This document shows, in pieces, positions 1-10,671 of a stretch of 64,000 nt of DNA. Below the pieces are notes generated by a model, which saw only the letters and a list, made by a program, of their open reading frames with translations, did not search any database and was not told the DNA's origin. How positions within the stretch are numbered: the first letter of the stretch is position 1; each line of letters opens with the position of its first letter. The stretch lies in NCBI GenBank assembly GCA_029582155.1, contig CM055898.1, forward strand, positions 35,397,455 through 35,461,454, written 5' to 3'. Both the position numbers and the translations under genes were made by a program. This DNA comes from Panopea generosa. Its lineage: Eukaryota > Mollusca > Bivalvia > Adapedonta > Hiatellidae.

Positions 1-344
1 AAGAATTTCCACGTATTTAGTACCGTGTACGGAATTTTCAACATACACTCCCTCCACGCGCTTATCATACACTGCTGTGACGTTGGCACAATTTATGACT
101 TGACGTATTAAAACATATGACGTTGTTTATCTATTTTCATTCAATGTCACATTTAAAAAAAGATCCTGGACCCTGGAATACTAATCCAATGACACGACCA
201 CTGCACTTGGGCGCCATTATAACAATAGTCGTGCAAGTTCAAAACAATATATCGGTTATCAACCTAATTAAGCAATTTATTACTAATTTGCTAAACAGGC
301 CACTGACTGATTTATTTCACTGTTATTTGTTTCTCAATATCGAT

Positions 345-471
345 CTACATTGTTTGGCTCTCAGTCTACATCCACATTGTTTGGCAATCAATCGTCATCT
401 ACATTGTTTGACTTGCAGTCTCCATCTACATTGTTTGGTCTTTCATCTACATCTACAGTGTTTGGTTATCA
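345..471. repeat. 27-bp short tandem repeat, about 5 units
   Basis: The core ACATTGTTTGG recurs exactly every 27 bp (TGTTTGG at 351, 378, 405, 432 and 459, the third with a changed last base). Because 27 is a multiple of three it keeps a frame open (117-494, 125 codons) with a repeating Leu-His-Leu-His-Cys-Leu pattern. I do not regard that frame as a gene. The rest of 1-725 is AT-rich with nothing recognisable. Confidence 0.8.
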
Positions 472-724
472 GTCTATTAAAAATTTTAAGATAAAGAAAA
501 CTGAATTTAGCAGGAAGTATTGAAATCAGACAAGTATAATAAAAGCTAGAGTGTTAGAATAACCAGTCGCCAAACTTTGAACTCCACAGTAAATATGGAC
601 TCAAACGTGTTTGTTCAAACACAAAATAATGAGGTTACTTTATTAGACATGTGAAAGATAGAGAGAGACAGTAAAAGGCGCTCAATCATCCAAACCGGCG
701 ATTGTAGCAATTGTAAAACAACAA

Positions 725-3423
725 ACGGTGGTTCAAATAAGGTTACCTGGATACTAATATCTCATGAAATGAGAGAATTAGATCCTTATAACAGCCTTAT
801 GTGGTTCCAAATAACAATACCTGGATATAAATATCTTATAGAAGTAGAGAATTATGTCATAGTAACAGCCCCATGTGGATAAAATATTAAGACCGGGGTA
901 TTAGTATCTGATGGATTTAGAGATCTAGATCCTTGTAACAGCCCCATCTGGTTCAAATAATACTACCTTTATATTAATATCTCATGGAATTAAGGAATAA
1001 GGACCTTGTAACAGCCTCATGTGGTTCAAATAATAAAACCTTGATGCTTGTATCACATGGAATTTGTGTTACATCTCCATGTGGTTCAAATAATAATACC
1101 TAGATATTAATATCTCATGGAATTAAAGAACAAGGTCCTTGTAACATCTTCGTGTGGTTCAAATAATAATACGTGGATATAAACATCTCATGGAATTAAA
1201 AAATTAGGTCCTTGTAACATCTCCATGTAGTTGAAATAATGATACCTGGATATTAATATCTCATGGAATTAGAAAATAAGGTCCTTGAAACATCTCCGTG
1301 TGGTTCACATAATAATACCTTGATATTAGGATCTCATGGAATAGAAAATTATATCTTTATAATATCTTCATGTGGTTCAAATAACAATACCATGATATAA
1401 ATATCTCATGGAATTAGAGCATTAGGTCCTTGTAACATCTCCATGTTGTTCAAAAAATTATACCTGATATAAATATCTCAAGAAATTAGAGAATTATGTC
1501 CTTGTAACATCTCCGTGTGGTTCAAATAATAATAATTGAATATTAATATCTCATGGAATTAGAAAATAAGATCCTTGTAAAATCACCATGTGGTTCAAAT
1601 AATAATAACTGGATATTGATATCTCATGGAATAAGAGAATTAGGGCCTTCGAATATCTACATGTTGTTCAAATAATAATACTTGGATATTTTTATCTCAG
1701 GGAATTAGAGAATTATGTCCTTGTAACATCACCGTGTGGTTCAAATAATAATAACTGAATATTTATAGCTCATGGAATTAGCAATAAAGGTCATTGTAAC
1801 ATCTACGTGTGGTTCAAATAACAATACCTGGATACTAATATCTCATAGAATTAGAGAATTAGGTCCTTGGGATATCTCCATGTGGTTCAAATAATAGTAC
1901 CTGGATATTCATATATCATGGAATTAGAAAATTAGGTCCTTGTTACATGTCCATGTGGTTCATATAATCATACCTGGATCTTAATATCTGATGGAATTAG
2001 AGAGCTAGGTCCTTGTTACATCTCCATGTGGTTCAAATAATAATACCTGGATATTACTATCTCATGGAATAAGAAGTTAAGGTCCTTGTAACATATCCAT
2101 GTGGTTCAAATAATAATACCTGGATATACCTGGATATTAGTATCTGATAGAATTAGAGAACTAGGTCCTTGTAACATCTCCATGTTGCTCAAATAATAAT
2201 ACTTGGATTTAAATATCTCATGGAATTAGAAAATTAGGTTCGTGTAACATCTCCATGTGGTTCAAATAATAATACCTGGATATTAATATCTGGTGGAATT
2301 AGAGAACTTGGTCCTTGTAACATCTCCATGTTGTTCAAATAATAATACTTGGATATTTTTATCTCCTTGAATTAGAGAACTAAGTCCTTGTTACAGCCCC
2401 ATGTGGTTCAAATAATAATACCAAGATATAATAATCTCCATGAATTAGAGAACTATGTCCTTGTAACATCTCTATGTTGTTGAAATAAATATACCTGGAT
2501 ATTTAATACCTCATTAAATTAGAGAATAAGGATATTGTAACAGTTCCATGTGGTTCAATTAATAATATCGCATTGAATTAGAAAATAAGGTCCTTGTCAC
2601 ATCTCCATGTAGTTCAAATAATAAAACCTGGATATTAATACCTCATGGAATAAGGGAATAAGGACCTTGTTACAGCCCTATGTGGTTTAAATAATAATAC
2701 CTGGAAAATAATATTTCATGGAATTAGAGAATAAGGTCCTTGTGACATCTCCGTGTGGTTCAAATAATAAAACCTGGATAATAATATCTCATGGAATTGG
2801 AGAATTAGGTCCTTGTAACAGCCTGACGTGGTTCAAATAATAACACATGTATAATAATATCTCATGGAATAAGAAAATTCGGCCAGTGTAACAGCCCCGT
2901 GTGGTTCTAATGAAAATACCTCAATATTAATATCTCATGGAATTAGAAAAAATATGTCCTTGTAACAACCCCATGTGGTTCAAATAATAATACCTGGAGA
3001 TTTATATCTCATGGAATTAGAGAATTACGTCCGTGCAACAGTCCCGTGTGGATCTAATGATAATACCTGAATACTAATATCTCATGATATTAGAAAATTA
3101 TGTCCTTGTAACAGCCCCATGTGGTTCAAATAATAATACTTGGATGTTAATATCTCATGGAATTAGAGAATTACGTCCGTGCAACAGTCCAGTGACGTTC
3201 AAATAATAATACCTGAATATTAATATCTCATGGAATTAGTGAATAAGGGCCATGTTAAATCTCCGTGTGGTTCAAATAATAATACCTGGATATTAATATC
3301 TCATGGAATTATTGAATTAGGGCCATGTAAAATCTCCGTGTGGTTCAAATAATAATACCTAAATATTAATATCTCATGGAATTAGAAATTTAGGTCCTTG
3401 TAACATCTCCGTGTTGTTCATAC
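725..3423. repeat. 73-bp satellite array, about 37 units
   Basis: Degenerate head-to-tail units contain GTGGTTCAAATAATAATACC, then TGGATATTAATATCTCATGG, then AATTAGAGAATTAGGTCC. Spacing of GTGGTTC is 73 bp where checked (3193-3266-3339). Units differ by scattered substitutions and small indels, so the array is old. A single unit with the same right-hand flank occurs near 39585, which marks this array as a local expansion. Confidence 0.92.
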
Positions 3424-3545
3424 TGTCATAGGTATAAATACTGATTTGATGTATGAGCATGCGTGAATCGATCTCAACATTGCACGTGTCGCTTTAACTA
3501 TGAAAAAAAAACACAACATTTTACTGAAGTTCCTATGTTTAAGCG
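3424..3545. other. right flank of the 73-bp array, duplicated at 39628-39740
   Basis: The sequence AGGTATAAATACTGATTTGA and, further on, GTGTCGCTTTAACTATG followed by ACATTTTA have a clear degenerate match in the same order at 39628-39740. It is one anchor of the large duplication described for this window. Confidence 0.7.
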
Positions 3546-4389
3546 ATCCATTCTTCATTGTTGAAGGCAGAGAATGTGACTCTTTGAGTTAGGGTTAGCT
3601 CCATGCTGAATATCGAAACTACAGTAAGTTTAGCAAATGTTTTTATTTGCGCAGTGTTTAAGTAAAATATCAGTGAAAATAATATTGAGATATTTTTTTT
3701 TTTCACTTTTAATTAAAATAACGTGAATAACGGGAATCAATGCAACCGAACCATAACATGCTTCACAGAACCACCACATATCTTCTTGAACCATAACATT
3801 GTGTACAAAATCCTTTTACTCCCGAAAAAGAAGTGTATGTGTTGTTATTTAATTCAAGACCTTCTCGGGCATATGCATTGAAGCAATCTTAAACCAATTC
3901 GATTTACAATCCTTTGGGCAACTGGTAATACAATCACTTGGTAATCACTCGTCATACCGAAAATTGACAAAATTCGCCACGGCCGTTTCATTTCCAGAAG
4001 TGATTACAGACAAACAAAGCATTGTATCTGAAAAGAACCTGTATGCGTAAACAGGGTATTCATAAATATATCGTACAGTATTCCCCGATTTTTCATTTTC
4101 ATTTTCATTCCTAAACATAAGCAAATATACCGAAACACTGAAGACGACTCACCTTTGTTATCAATATTCTTGTTACCGGACGCTACCGAACATTTTATTG
4201 CCACCACATTTATGTGATGGTTTGGGAGATTATCAAGCGTGACATACAACGTAACTTTAATCACGTCTTGTCTCCGTTAACAGGAACTGCGATGTGTAGT
4301 AAACAAATAACATCAATAATTTAAAGTCTTAATTAGATAAAAACGTAAAAAAACATTTGCATTCAATAAATTCTAATTATAAGTTAATT
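3546..4389. other. AT-rich non-coding sequence
   Basis: No coding pattern, RNA gene or strong repeat recognised. Open frames here (for example 4004-4264 minus) are short and lack codon bias or known motifs. Confidence 0.5.
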
Positions 4390-4500
4390 TCTGTTGTATT
4401 ATGTATTTTTATAGTGCAAATGTACGACATGACACCAGGAGAGTAAACCAATGTATTATGCTCGTCACGTGCGACTATGGTGTATTTTGTTATATGCTGG
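4390..4500. repeat. single unit of the 40-bp satellite with its left flank
   Basis: The flank TTCTGTTGT ... CCAGGAGAG ... ATGTATTATGCTC is followed by one copy of TCACGTGCGACTATGGTGTA. The same flank in the same order at about 45112-45200 runs directly into the large 40-bp array at 45190-48505. Here the unit is not amplified. This looks like the unexpanded allele-like state of that satellite in the first locus copy. Confidence 0.8.
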
Positions 4501-5715
4501 TTTGCTTGAAAACCTACTACCAATCAGTTTATTTTTAGTTTGATTTTAGGTGATATCCTATTTTTAAAAACATTTAGTAAAATGCACGTTTCTGCCAGAT
4601 CTACTAGATCTATGACATTTGGCAATATAATTTTATTACAATGTAGGCTTTGAACGCCAAAATTATGAATTCACATATAAGTTTGTTACATATTCTTTCT
4701 GTATATTTATATACATAATTAACATAATATTTTAGTTTGTATGTGAATCTGCTTAATTTTTCATGAAATATATGCAAATGAGAAATATATTACACTAATA
4801 TTCAACCAATCCAATAACTGAAAACACATGTTTTATAAAATTTAAGAAATAGGTGATTCTTTTGTGTTTTCTGATTCTCAAATAAAGTTAAATTTTACTA
4901 GAAAAATATAAAATGAACCAAAGTATCTTTGGTATTTTTTTAATGTCTTCTCCTGGCTTTCAATAAACACCATCAATTAACACACAAAAAATTGTGTTTA
5001 TAAACCATTCCAATTACAGATACCTCTAATAAATATAAACACACAAAAACAACCCCAATATAATAAAATTCATGTAATTATTGCCACTTTATCTTTTCTG
5101 TAAAAAGGGATAAACCAAAATACATATTTAATATTTATTAAGGTCCTACACCAAGCCAGCCACTATAGACTTAAGGGAGAAAAATCTCCTGAAGTCATTA
5201 GACAACATAATTTTCTTATACTATCGTCTGCTGTGTCAAATTATTTTTTATTTCTGTTTGATTTTTGTTTTAGCTCGAGCTTCAATCTATAATTTGTTTA
5301 GACTGGTGTGTCCCTTTAAGATTAATGTATATATGTGTATTTGGTGAAAGGAAAAAGAAAGTATACATACCTATAAACGTCGACAGGTTAAGGAACAAAA
5401 AATGTATTGCATATAAATTTTGTATATTTATATTTCATTATACTGTTGAATCAAAAAACAAACATTTAATTCATTTCAAAGCAAAACAATAAGAAAACAT
5501 CAGTTCATTTTTCCATCACATGAATAAACTTAGTCAATAATGAAATAATTTCAAAAACCAAAATGTATGCTTTCTTTTTCCTTTCAGTGTATATATATGA
5601 ATGTATGTTACAACTTGACTGATATATATATTTGTACGGTTTGTTGAGGGATGGCCCACCCCGACCCTCACACACCTATTACGGGGTGATTAAATGGATC
5701 ACTTTTCAGTGATTG

Positions 5716-5747
<32 letters not shown>

Positions 5748-5960
5748 TTATCAGTACTTTTGCCTTTTGTATAGTTCTGTTACGGACACCAACGGAAAAC
5801 TACATATAAGTTTTCAAGTAAAGTAAGTTTGTATTGATTAATATTGTGATAAGGTACTTAAATTATGTGATATCTTAATAATGACAGTCTGTGATGTGTA
5901 TAGCAAATAGCAGATCAATAGTTATTTGAAAAAAAAATATGACTTTAATGTTAGTAGCTG
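4501..5960. other. AT-rich non-coding sequence with a poly(A) run
   Basis: No gene recognised. There is a long uninterrupted A run at about 5720-5747. It is preceded by GGGATGGCCCACCCCGACCC at about 5647 and may be a retroposon tail, but I could not define the element. Confidence 0.45.
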
Positions 5961-6003
5961 TTATGGCTCTACTGGCCAAAGGCCAGCAGTACAGTCAGTA
6001 GAG
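5961..6003. repeat. hairpin-forming end of a dispersed repeat
   Basis: CTCTACTG and its complement CAGTAGAG bracket an inner palindrome, TGGCC-AAA-GGCCA. The same CTCTACTG ... CCAAAGGCCAGATGGCC motif occurs at about 18353. I recognise it as a common terminal motif of a dispersed repeat in bivalve genomes. It lies about 60-95 bp upstream of the TATA box of the EF-hand gene. Confidence 0.5.
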
Positions 6004-6042
6004 CTTACAAAAATGCATTTTTTCTGTTTTCATTAATTGAAG

Positions 6043-6097
6043 CACGTGAGTTGTTGGTATAAAACCGAAGAACGCAATACGGCATATGTATACCAGT
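6043..6097 (+). promoter_or_regulatory. candidate core promoter of the EF-hand precursor gene
   Basis: A palindromic E-box CACGTG (6043-6048) is followed ten bases later by TATAAAA (6058-6064) and, about 35 bp further, by an initiator-like CCAGTC with A at 6095. A good splice donor (CAG/GTAAG) follows at 6142/6143. This is the only TATA, initiator and donor arrangement I see upstream of exon 2. The assignment is an inference without transcript data. Confidence 0.45.
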
Positions 6098-6142
6098 CTG
6101 ATTTGTGGATAATTGTTGTTACCGGCTAAATGATTCAACCAG
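6095..6142 (+). other. putative non-coding exon 1 (5' UTR)
   Basis: A short segment lies between the initiator-like A at 6095 and the donor CAG/GTAAG at 6142/6143. Exon 2 begins four bases before its ATG, so an upstream leader exon is required. An ATG at 6130 in this exon would open a six-codon upstream frame across the splice. Its stop overlaps the main start as ATGA. Intron 1 would be 6143-10520. The exon is plausible but unproven. Confidence 0.4.
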
Positions 6143-6144
6143 GT

Positions 6145-8450
6145 AAGATGTTTGTCCACTTTGTTATTATAATTATCAGTACATGTATGTGTTGATACGT
6201 ATATTACATAATATTATGTAATCTTCATTGCAGTCTCATACTTGTACAACGCAATGATAAGAGCATCAATATCATAATATATGTCTACATAGCCATTCAA
6301 ATATATGAATTACAAGAGACTATGACACAATGCAAAAGACGAATAACTATTCACACAATAAGACTATGTGTAATGCCGCAAAACGATTTTTTATTAAATG
6401 TGTGTTAAGATAAACAAAATACTAAAACTCTGACAAGGAAAACAGGGCATTATTGGACAATATAAAAATAATACAAAGTATCGAGTATACCCTCTGATCA
6501 GATCAGAAAATAACTGATTTGCAGCAAACACAAAGGAGTTGATAAAAAGGTAACATTATACATATAAAACTAAGAATGCATTATCAACATAGAGTAAGAT
6601 GGACGATGTTAGATACATTTTTTTTAAATACAACGTGTTTAGCTATTTTGTACCTATCTAGTTAATAAAGTATTGATCAAATTAATTGATTGAAATGTAT
6701 TATTTCCAATTATTCACCAATTGTACGATTTATTGTTTTAAGGATGTTGGCTAGTAACTTTTTTAGATTTTCATTTATACGATTGTTTTTATCTTTAATT
6801 GAAATTGTGTTCAATTTAGAAACGAGTATCGTTGTGGCAGCATTATTGACATGGATACTTTTTGCATCATTTTGTTGCCATGAAAAATAGGGGATAGGGG
6901 TAACTTTAAGCGATATAAATATATTTTCAAAAGAAAATCTTGTTTTGTCTTTTCAAAAAGTTGTCCAAGTGTATGATGATATGTGAATAGACAATTTTGA
7001 AACTAAAACATCACATTTATTATGTTCAGATGTTATCAAATAGATTTTAAACGTTATGGAAAATATCACCAAAATATATGTTTGACAAATATTTCTTTTA
7101 AAGTGAACGAAAGCCTATTGTTTTCTTTATAAATTCTGAATGTGGACCAAAGGAAAATAAAATATAAAAATATAGAATTATCCTCACTTCTATTTTTTCA
7201 TTGTATTTTCCAAAGATTAAACTTTTGACGTAGGTATCATTTTAAAAATTAAACAGCACAAAAAAAACGAGCATGGCAACATTTCATTCATTTCATCTTA
7301 GATAATAAGAATATTGTTTTTAACTGTCACAGTGTTAAAAACTATCGAATATAATCATTTCCCTCATCTATGCACCCATTTGTTAATTCCATTTTCTTTA
7401 TTTCTTAAACAAAATACACCAACTCATCATTTGACTGGTCACATAGTACCCAGTTGAATAATACGGATTATCACCAAAGAAGGAATTTTTGTTCGGGCTA
7501 TTTTTTCAGATACTTTTTTCGCTTTTTATGAAGACAATTTAAGTGGAATATATATAAAATAAAGAAAAAAACAATCCAAATATCAGTCATTAGAGATCAG
7601 TGTCGTCGATGTTTTGCTATTGAAAAATCAAATTTCTAAAACATCTCAAAGTCAAAACTTACCGGTTTTAAAAATTATTTCATAAAAATGGTTAAAGTCA
7701 CAATAGCGGCAAATTCCACATTAAAGTATTTGGCTAATTCAAGACTTCCCGAGTGTGTTGTGTTTATAAAATATGGATTCAGCGCCTGTGAAACAACTAG
7801 ATAATCCAAAGAGTGACAAAAATATTGCGTATTAGATAATAATATTATTTTTTTGCTTTCCAGTTGTTCAATGTCGGCAATGTTAATGAAAATGTATTGC
7901 TATTGAAAATCACATTCTAAAACATCTCAAATTTACAATTTAACAGCAGAAGATTAGTTCAAACACATATTTATTTAGAAAGTTTCTAATAATGTATTAT
8001 TTAAATTGACTGCTTTTACAATGAAATTGTTGTTATTTGCTTGTACAATTGTTTTTAAATTTCAGATTCTGAGGTTGAGCCTAATTTTTAGACATGGCGT
8101 TCATGCCGCGTTGCTCGATTTTAAATATAAAAACAAACGTTTAACCCGATGCGTAAAATATGTTTAAACTGTCTTTATCCTTTAACAACAAATTCAACAC
8201 CACCGCGTCTGATAGCCTCGTTTCTTTGCTGCGTTTTGTGCATACTCAGGTATAATTATTTAATGAAATATGTTTTTGCAGACAAAAAAAAATAAATAAA
8301 TAAATTTAAATAAAACAAAGACATTGTTACTGAGATGTATCGACAGAAGGGCAACGTTGACTCTAAATGTGACATATTATATTTATCTATTAATTAAAGG
8401 GGAACAATTCAGACATTTATAATTGATCAATTTATTGATTGATTGAATAG
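6145..8450. other. intron 1, AT-rich
   Basis: No coding exon, RNA gene or repeat family recognised. Short open frames (for example 6690-6890) have no supporting motif. Confidence 0.45.
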
Positions 8451-8454
8451 TTAG

Positions 8455-8690
8455 CGATATTTTTATGCCATCGAGGGCTAACAGACGATCAGTTAACCTA
8501 ACCACTGTTTCCAGGTTAACCTGTACTCGAGCACACCAACTCCACGCAAGTAACTGATGACTTTCCCACTTGAATCAGTGATGAGAGACGAATGATAATG
8601 AGACACAATGTCGCATATCAATCATCACGGAGACTTGCCGGGCGGGGGATTCGAACTCACGGCTATAATCAAAATAGTTGTTTAAAACAG
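8455..8690 (-). mobile_element. SINE-like repeat, tRNA-type head on the minus strand
   Basis: The + strand motif GGGGGATTCGAACTCACGG near 8643 is the complement of a tRNA box B (GAGTTCGAATCCCCC). It is preceded by a conserved-looking body (CACTTGAATCAGTGATGAGA, then ATCATCACGGAGACTTGCC) typical of molluscan tRNA-derived retroposons. I could not fix the ends or target-site duplications. Confidence 0.5.
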
Positions 8691-10140
8691 ATAAGATCTT
8701 ACAGCATAAGACAACTTACTTTGGTAGTTTGGTGATGACAAAGCATGATGAATACGGGTCGAAATGTGCTCAAATTGTGCAGTATTTGATGACAAGTTTT
8801 GTTAAAATGTCGACCAATAATTTATATTTATATGCAGATTTATGTATATTTCCACTACATATATATGTGATAAATTACATATAACATTTCACATACATAA
8901 ATATGTTAATTAAAATACCATGATTATTTATATGCTAATATTGCTTGACGAAATACTATTATTACTAGCTTTTGAGATATGACGTTGTTAAAACCACTTT
9001 CACCAATATTGGTTTAGAACTATGTATATTATAATAACCACCCCAGTGCATGCAATGAAAATGTTTGCATATGACGATGAGCTACGATGCTCAAGTCTAA
9101 AAAAAAAAAAAAAATCTGTTCTGTTCTATTCTGTTCTGATTATTGAAGTGGCATAAAGTGCCATAACTCCAATAATGATAATAACAATAATCTAATTTGG
9201 TCACTTCAAGGATCTGTTAGAGATATTACGATTATATAACTACTAATTCAAGTTTGTTGAAAATTAAATAAAAAAATGCACTGCTAAAAACGCACTAATC
9301 TAACAAGTTAACGGACAGGATGATCAGAAATATAACATTTTTTAGAACTTTTATATTTTTTAATTCTTAAATTGATATTAGGTAAATTGTGTTGGATACG
9401 AAGTAATACTAGTATTAGAATCTGAAAAGAAACATCACAAAATTTAGTTTGCATACATGGTAGAACTGTACTATTGCTTTGTGTCATTTAATAGTGTTTG
9501 CGTGTTTATTTTGGAATTGGTGTCGCAATTGCTATTTTCCATATAATTGTATCAAGGTACAAACAAGTTTACAGTTGTCTAGTCAAAGCAGTTATCATTG
9601 GCCATTACAACTCTCACTACACAACTGAATTTTGTTCTTTGTTCTATATGAAATAAGGTCTAGGAGATTTCCATGGTTAAAATAATTTACACATATAATT
9701 AGTATTCTTCTTTCATAGCAGGATTGTATCCGCATATAAAAATGCACATTTACTGATAGGTTAAATGGCTTTTGTTTTTGTTTTTAAAAAATACAGTGAC
9801 ATGATTTTTTTTTAAAAAAAAAGAGAAGTCCTCAAATTCTCATAAAAACATGCATATGTTAAAATCCTACAAAGGTGACTTTTTAATGCCAGTGGTGTCT
9901 TATTGCAGTATTTGTGCCAGCTTTTGCTTTATTCATCTGCTGTAAGAAATCACAGTCACTTTTACCCATTTTGAAAATATTTCAAACCAAATTGCATAGG
10001 ACATTTTTAAGCACAATAATCCTGCTACTGTCACAAAAAGGGGACACAACTGTGCAGACATTAATACTTATTTACGACACGAATAATTTTCAATAATCAA
10101 CGTGACTCATCATGGTATCATAGGAAAATCTAACCAGGTA
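8691..10140. other. intron 1, AT-rich, no gene seen
   Basis: Contains short A and T runs and open frames of about 60 codons at 8678-8884 and 9914-10096 without recognisable motifs. Confidence 0.4.
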
Positions 10141-10146
10141 TCTTTT

Positions 10147-10380
10147 TCACCAACCATTCTTAAGAATAATCTTAGACTTGAACTCTGAATGAGTTTTGAT
10201 AAAACACACTTTAAGACTATTTAATTAGATAAAAATATGCAAACATAGACGGATACCTAATATATAGTCAAATAAGCTCTCACAATTAATCCGTCGGTCA
10301 CGGTAAACTAGATCTATAAGGTTGAAAATTATATTTTCAAGCTTCAGTCTAAGAATATTCTCAAGAATGGTTGGTAAATA
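10147..10380. mobile_element. MITE-like element with about 30-bp terminal inverted repeats
   Basis: The left end ACCAACCATTCTTAAGAATA (about 10151) continues into ATCTTAGAC. It is matched in inverted orientation by GTCTAAGAATATTCTCAAGA and ATGGTTGGT, ending at about 10376. Only a few mismatches separate the arms. The roughly 165-bp interior is AT-rich and non-coding. The element ends about 145 bp before exon 2. Flanking GTAT on both sides hints at a short target duplication, but this is not certain. Confidence 0.65.
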
Positions 10381-10524
10381 CGACCCCTGGATACTCGTAT
10401 ATTACTTCCATCAAAACTATGATTGCTATATCGTCCGAAATCAACATAATAAAATTGATCTTTTCGTTCCAATTCTATCATTGTACAGTACATAAACATA
10501 TATACTTAATCTAATTACAGGAAA

Positions 10525-10671
10525 ATGAATGCCCTGAAGTATATACTCGTATTAGCCATTATTATCCATCTCATCGTCCCAACAGAAACGGGAAGATGGT
10601 TTAAAAAAATCAAGAAAACGGTCAAGAAATGGGTCAAGAAAGTTAAGGATGTGGTAAAAAAAGTGTGTAAG
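10525..10671 (+). CDS. coding exon 2: signal peptide and first cationic helix
   Basis: The exon begins at 10521 after the acceptor CTAATTACAG, with ATG at 10525. It encodes residues 1-49. A hydrophobic core (residues 6-18, Ile/Leu/Val-rich) is followed by P-T-E-T-G and then a repeating Lys-Lys-x-x pattern with Trp25, Phe26 and Trp36 on one face, ending at Cys48-Lys49. The donor AAG/GTAAAC is at 10671/10672. Without splicing the frame continues only 23 codons into the intron (stop at 10741), so a retained intron would give a 72-residue secreted basic peptide. Confidence 0.85.

Noticed and set aside
117..494. 125-codon frame with a Leu/His/Cys 9-residue repeat
   Set aside because: The second half is the 27-bp tandem repeat and the first half has no motif or signal peptide.
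725..3423. CRISPR-like regular repeats
   Set aside because: Units are contiguous, degenerate and without unique spacers, there are no cas genes, and the DNA is eukaryotic. It is a satellite.
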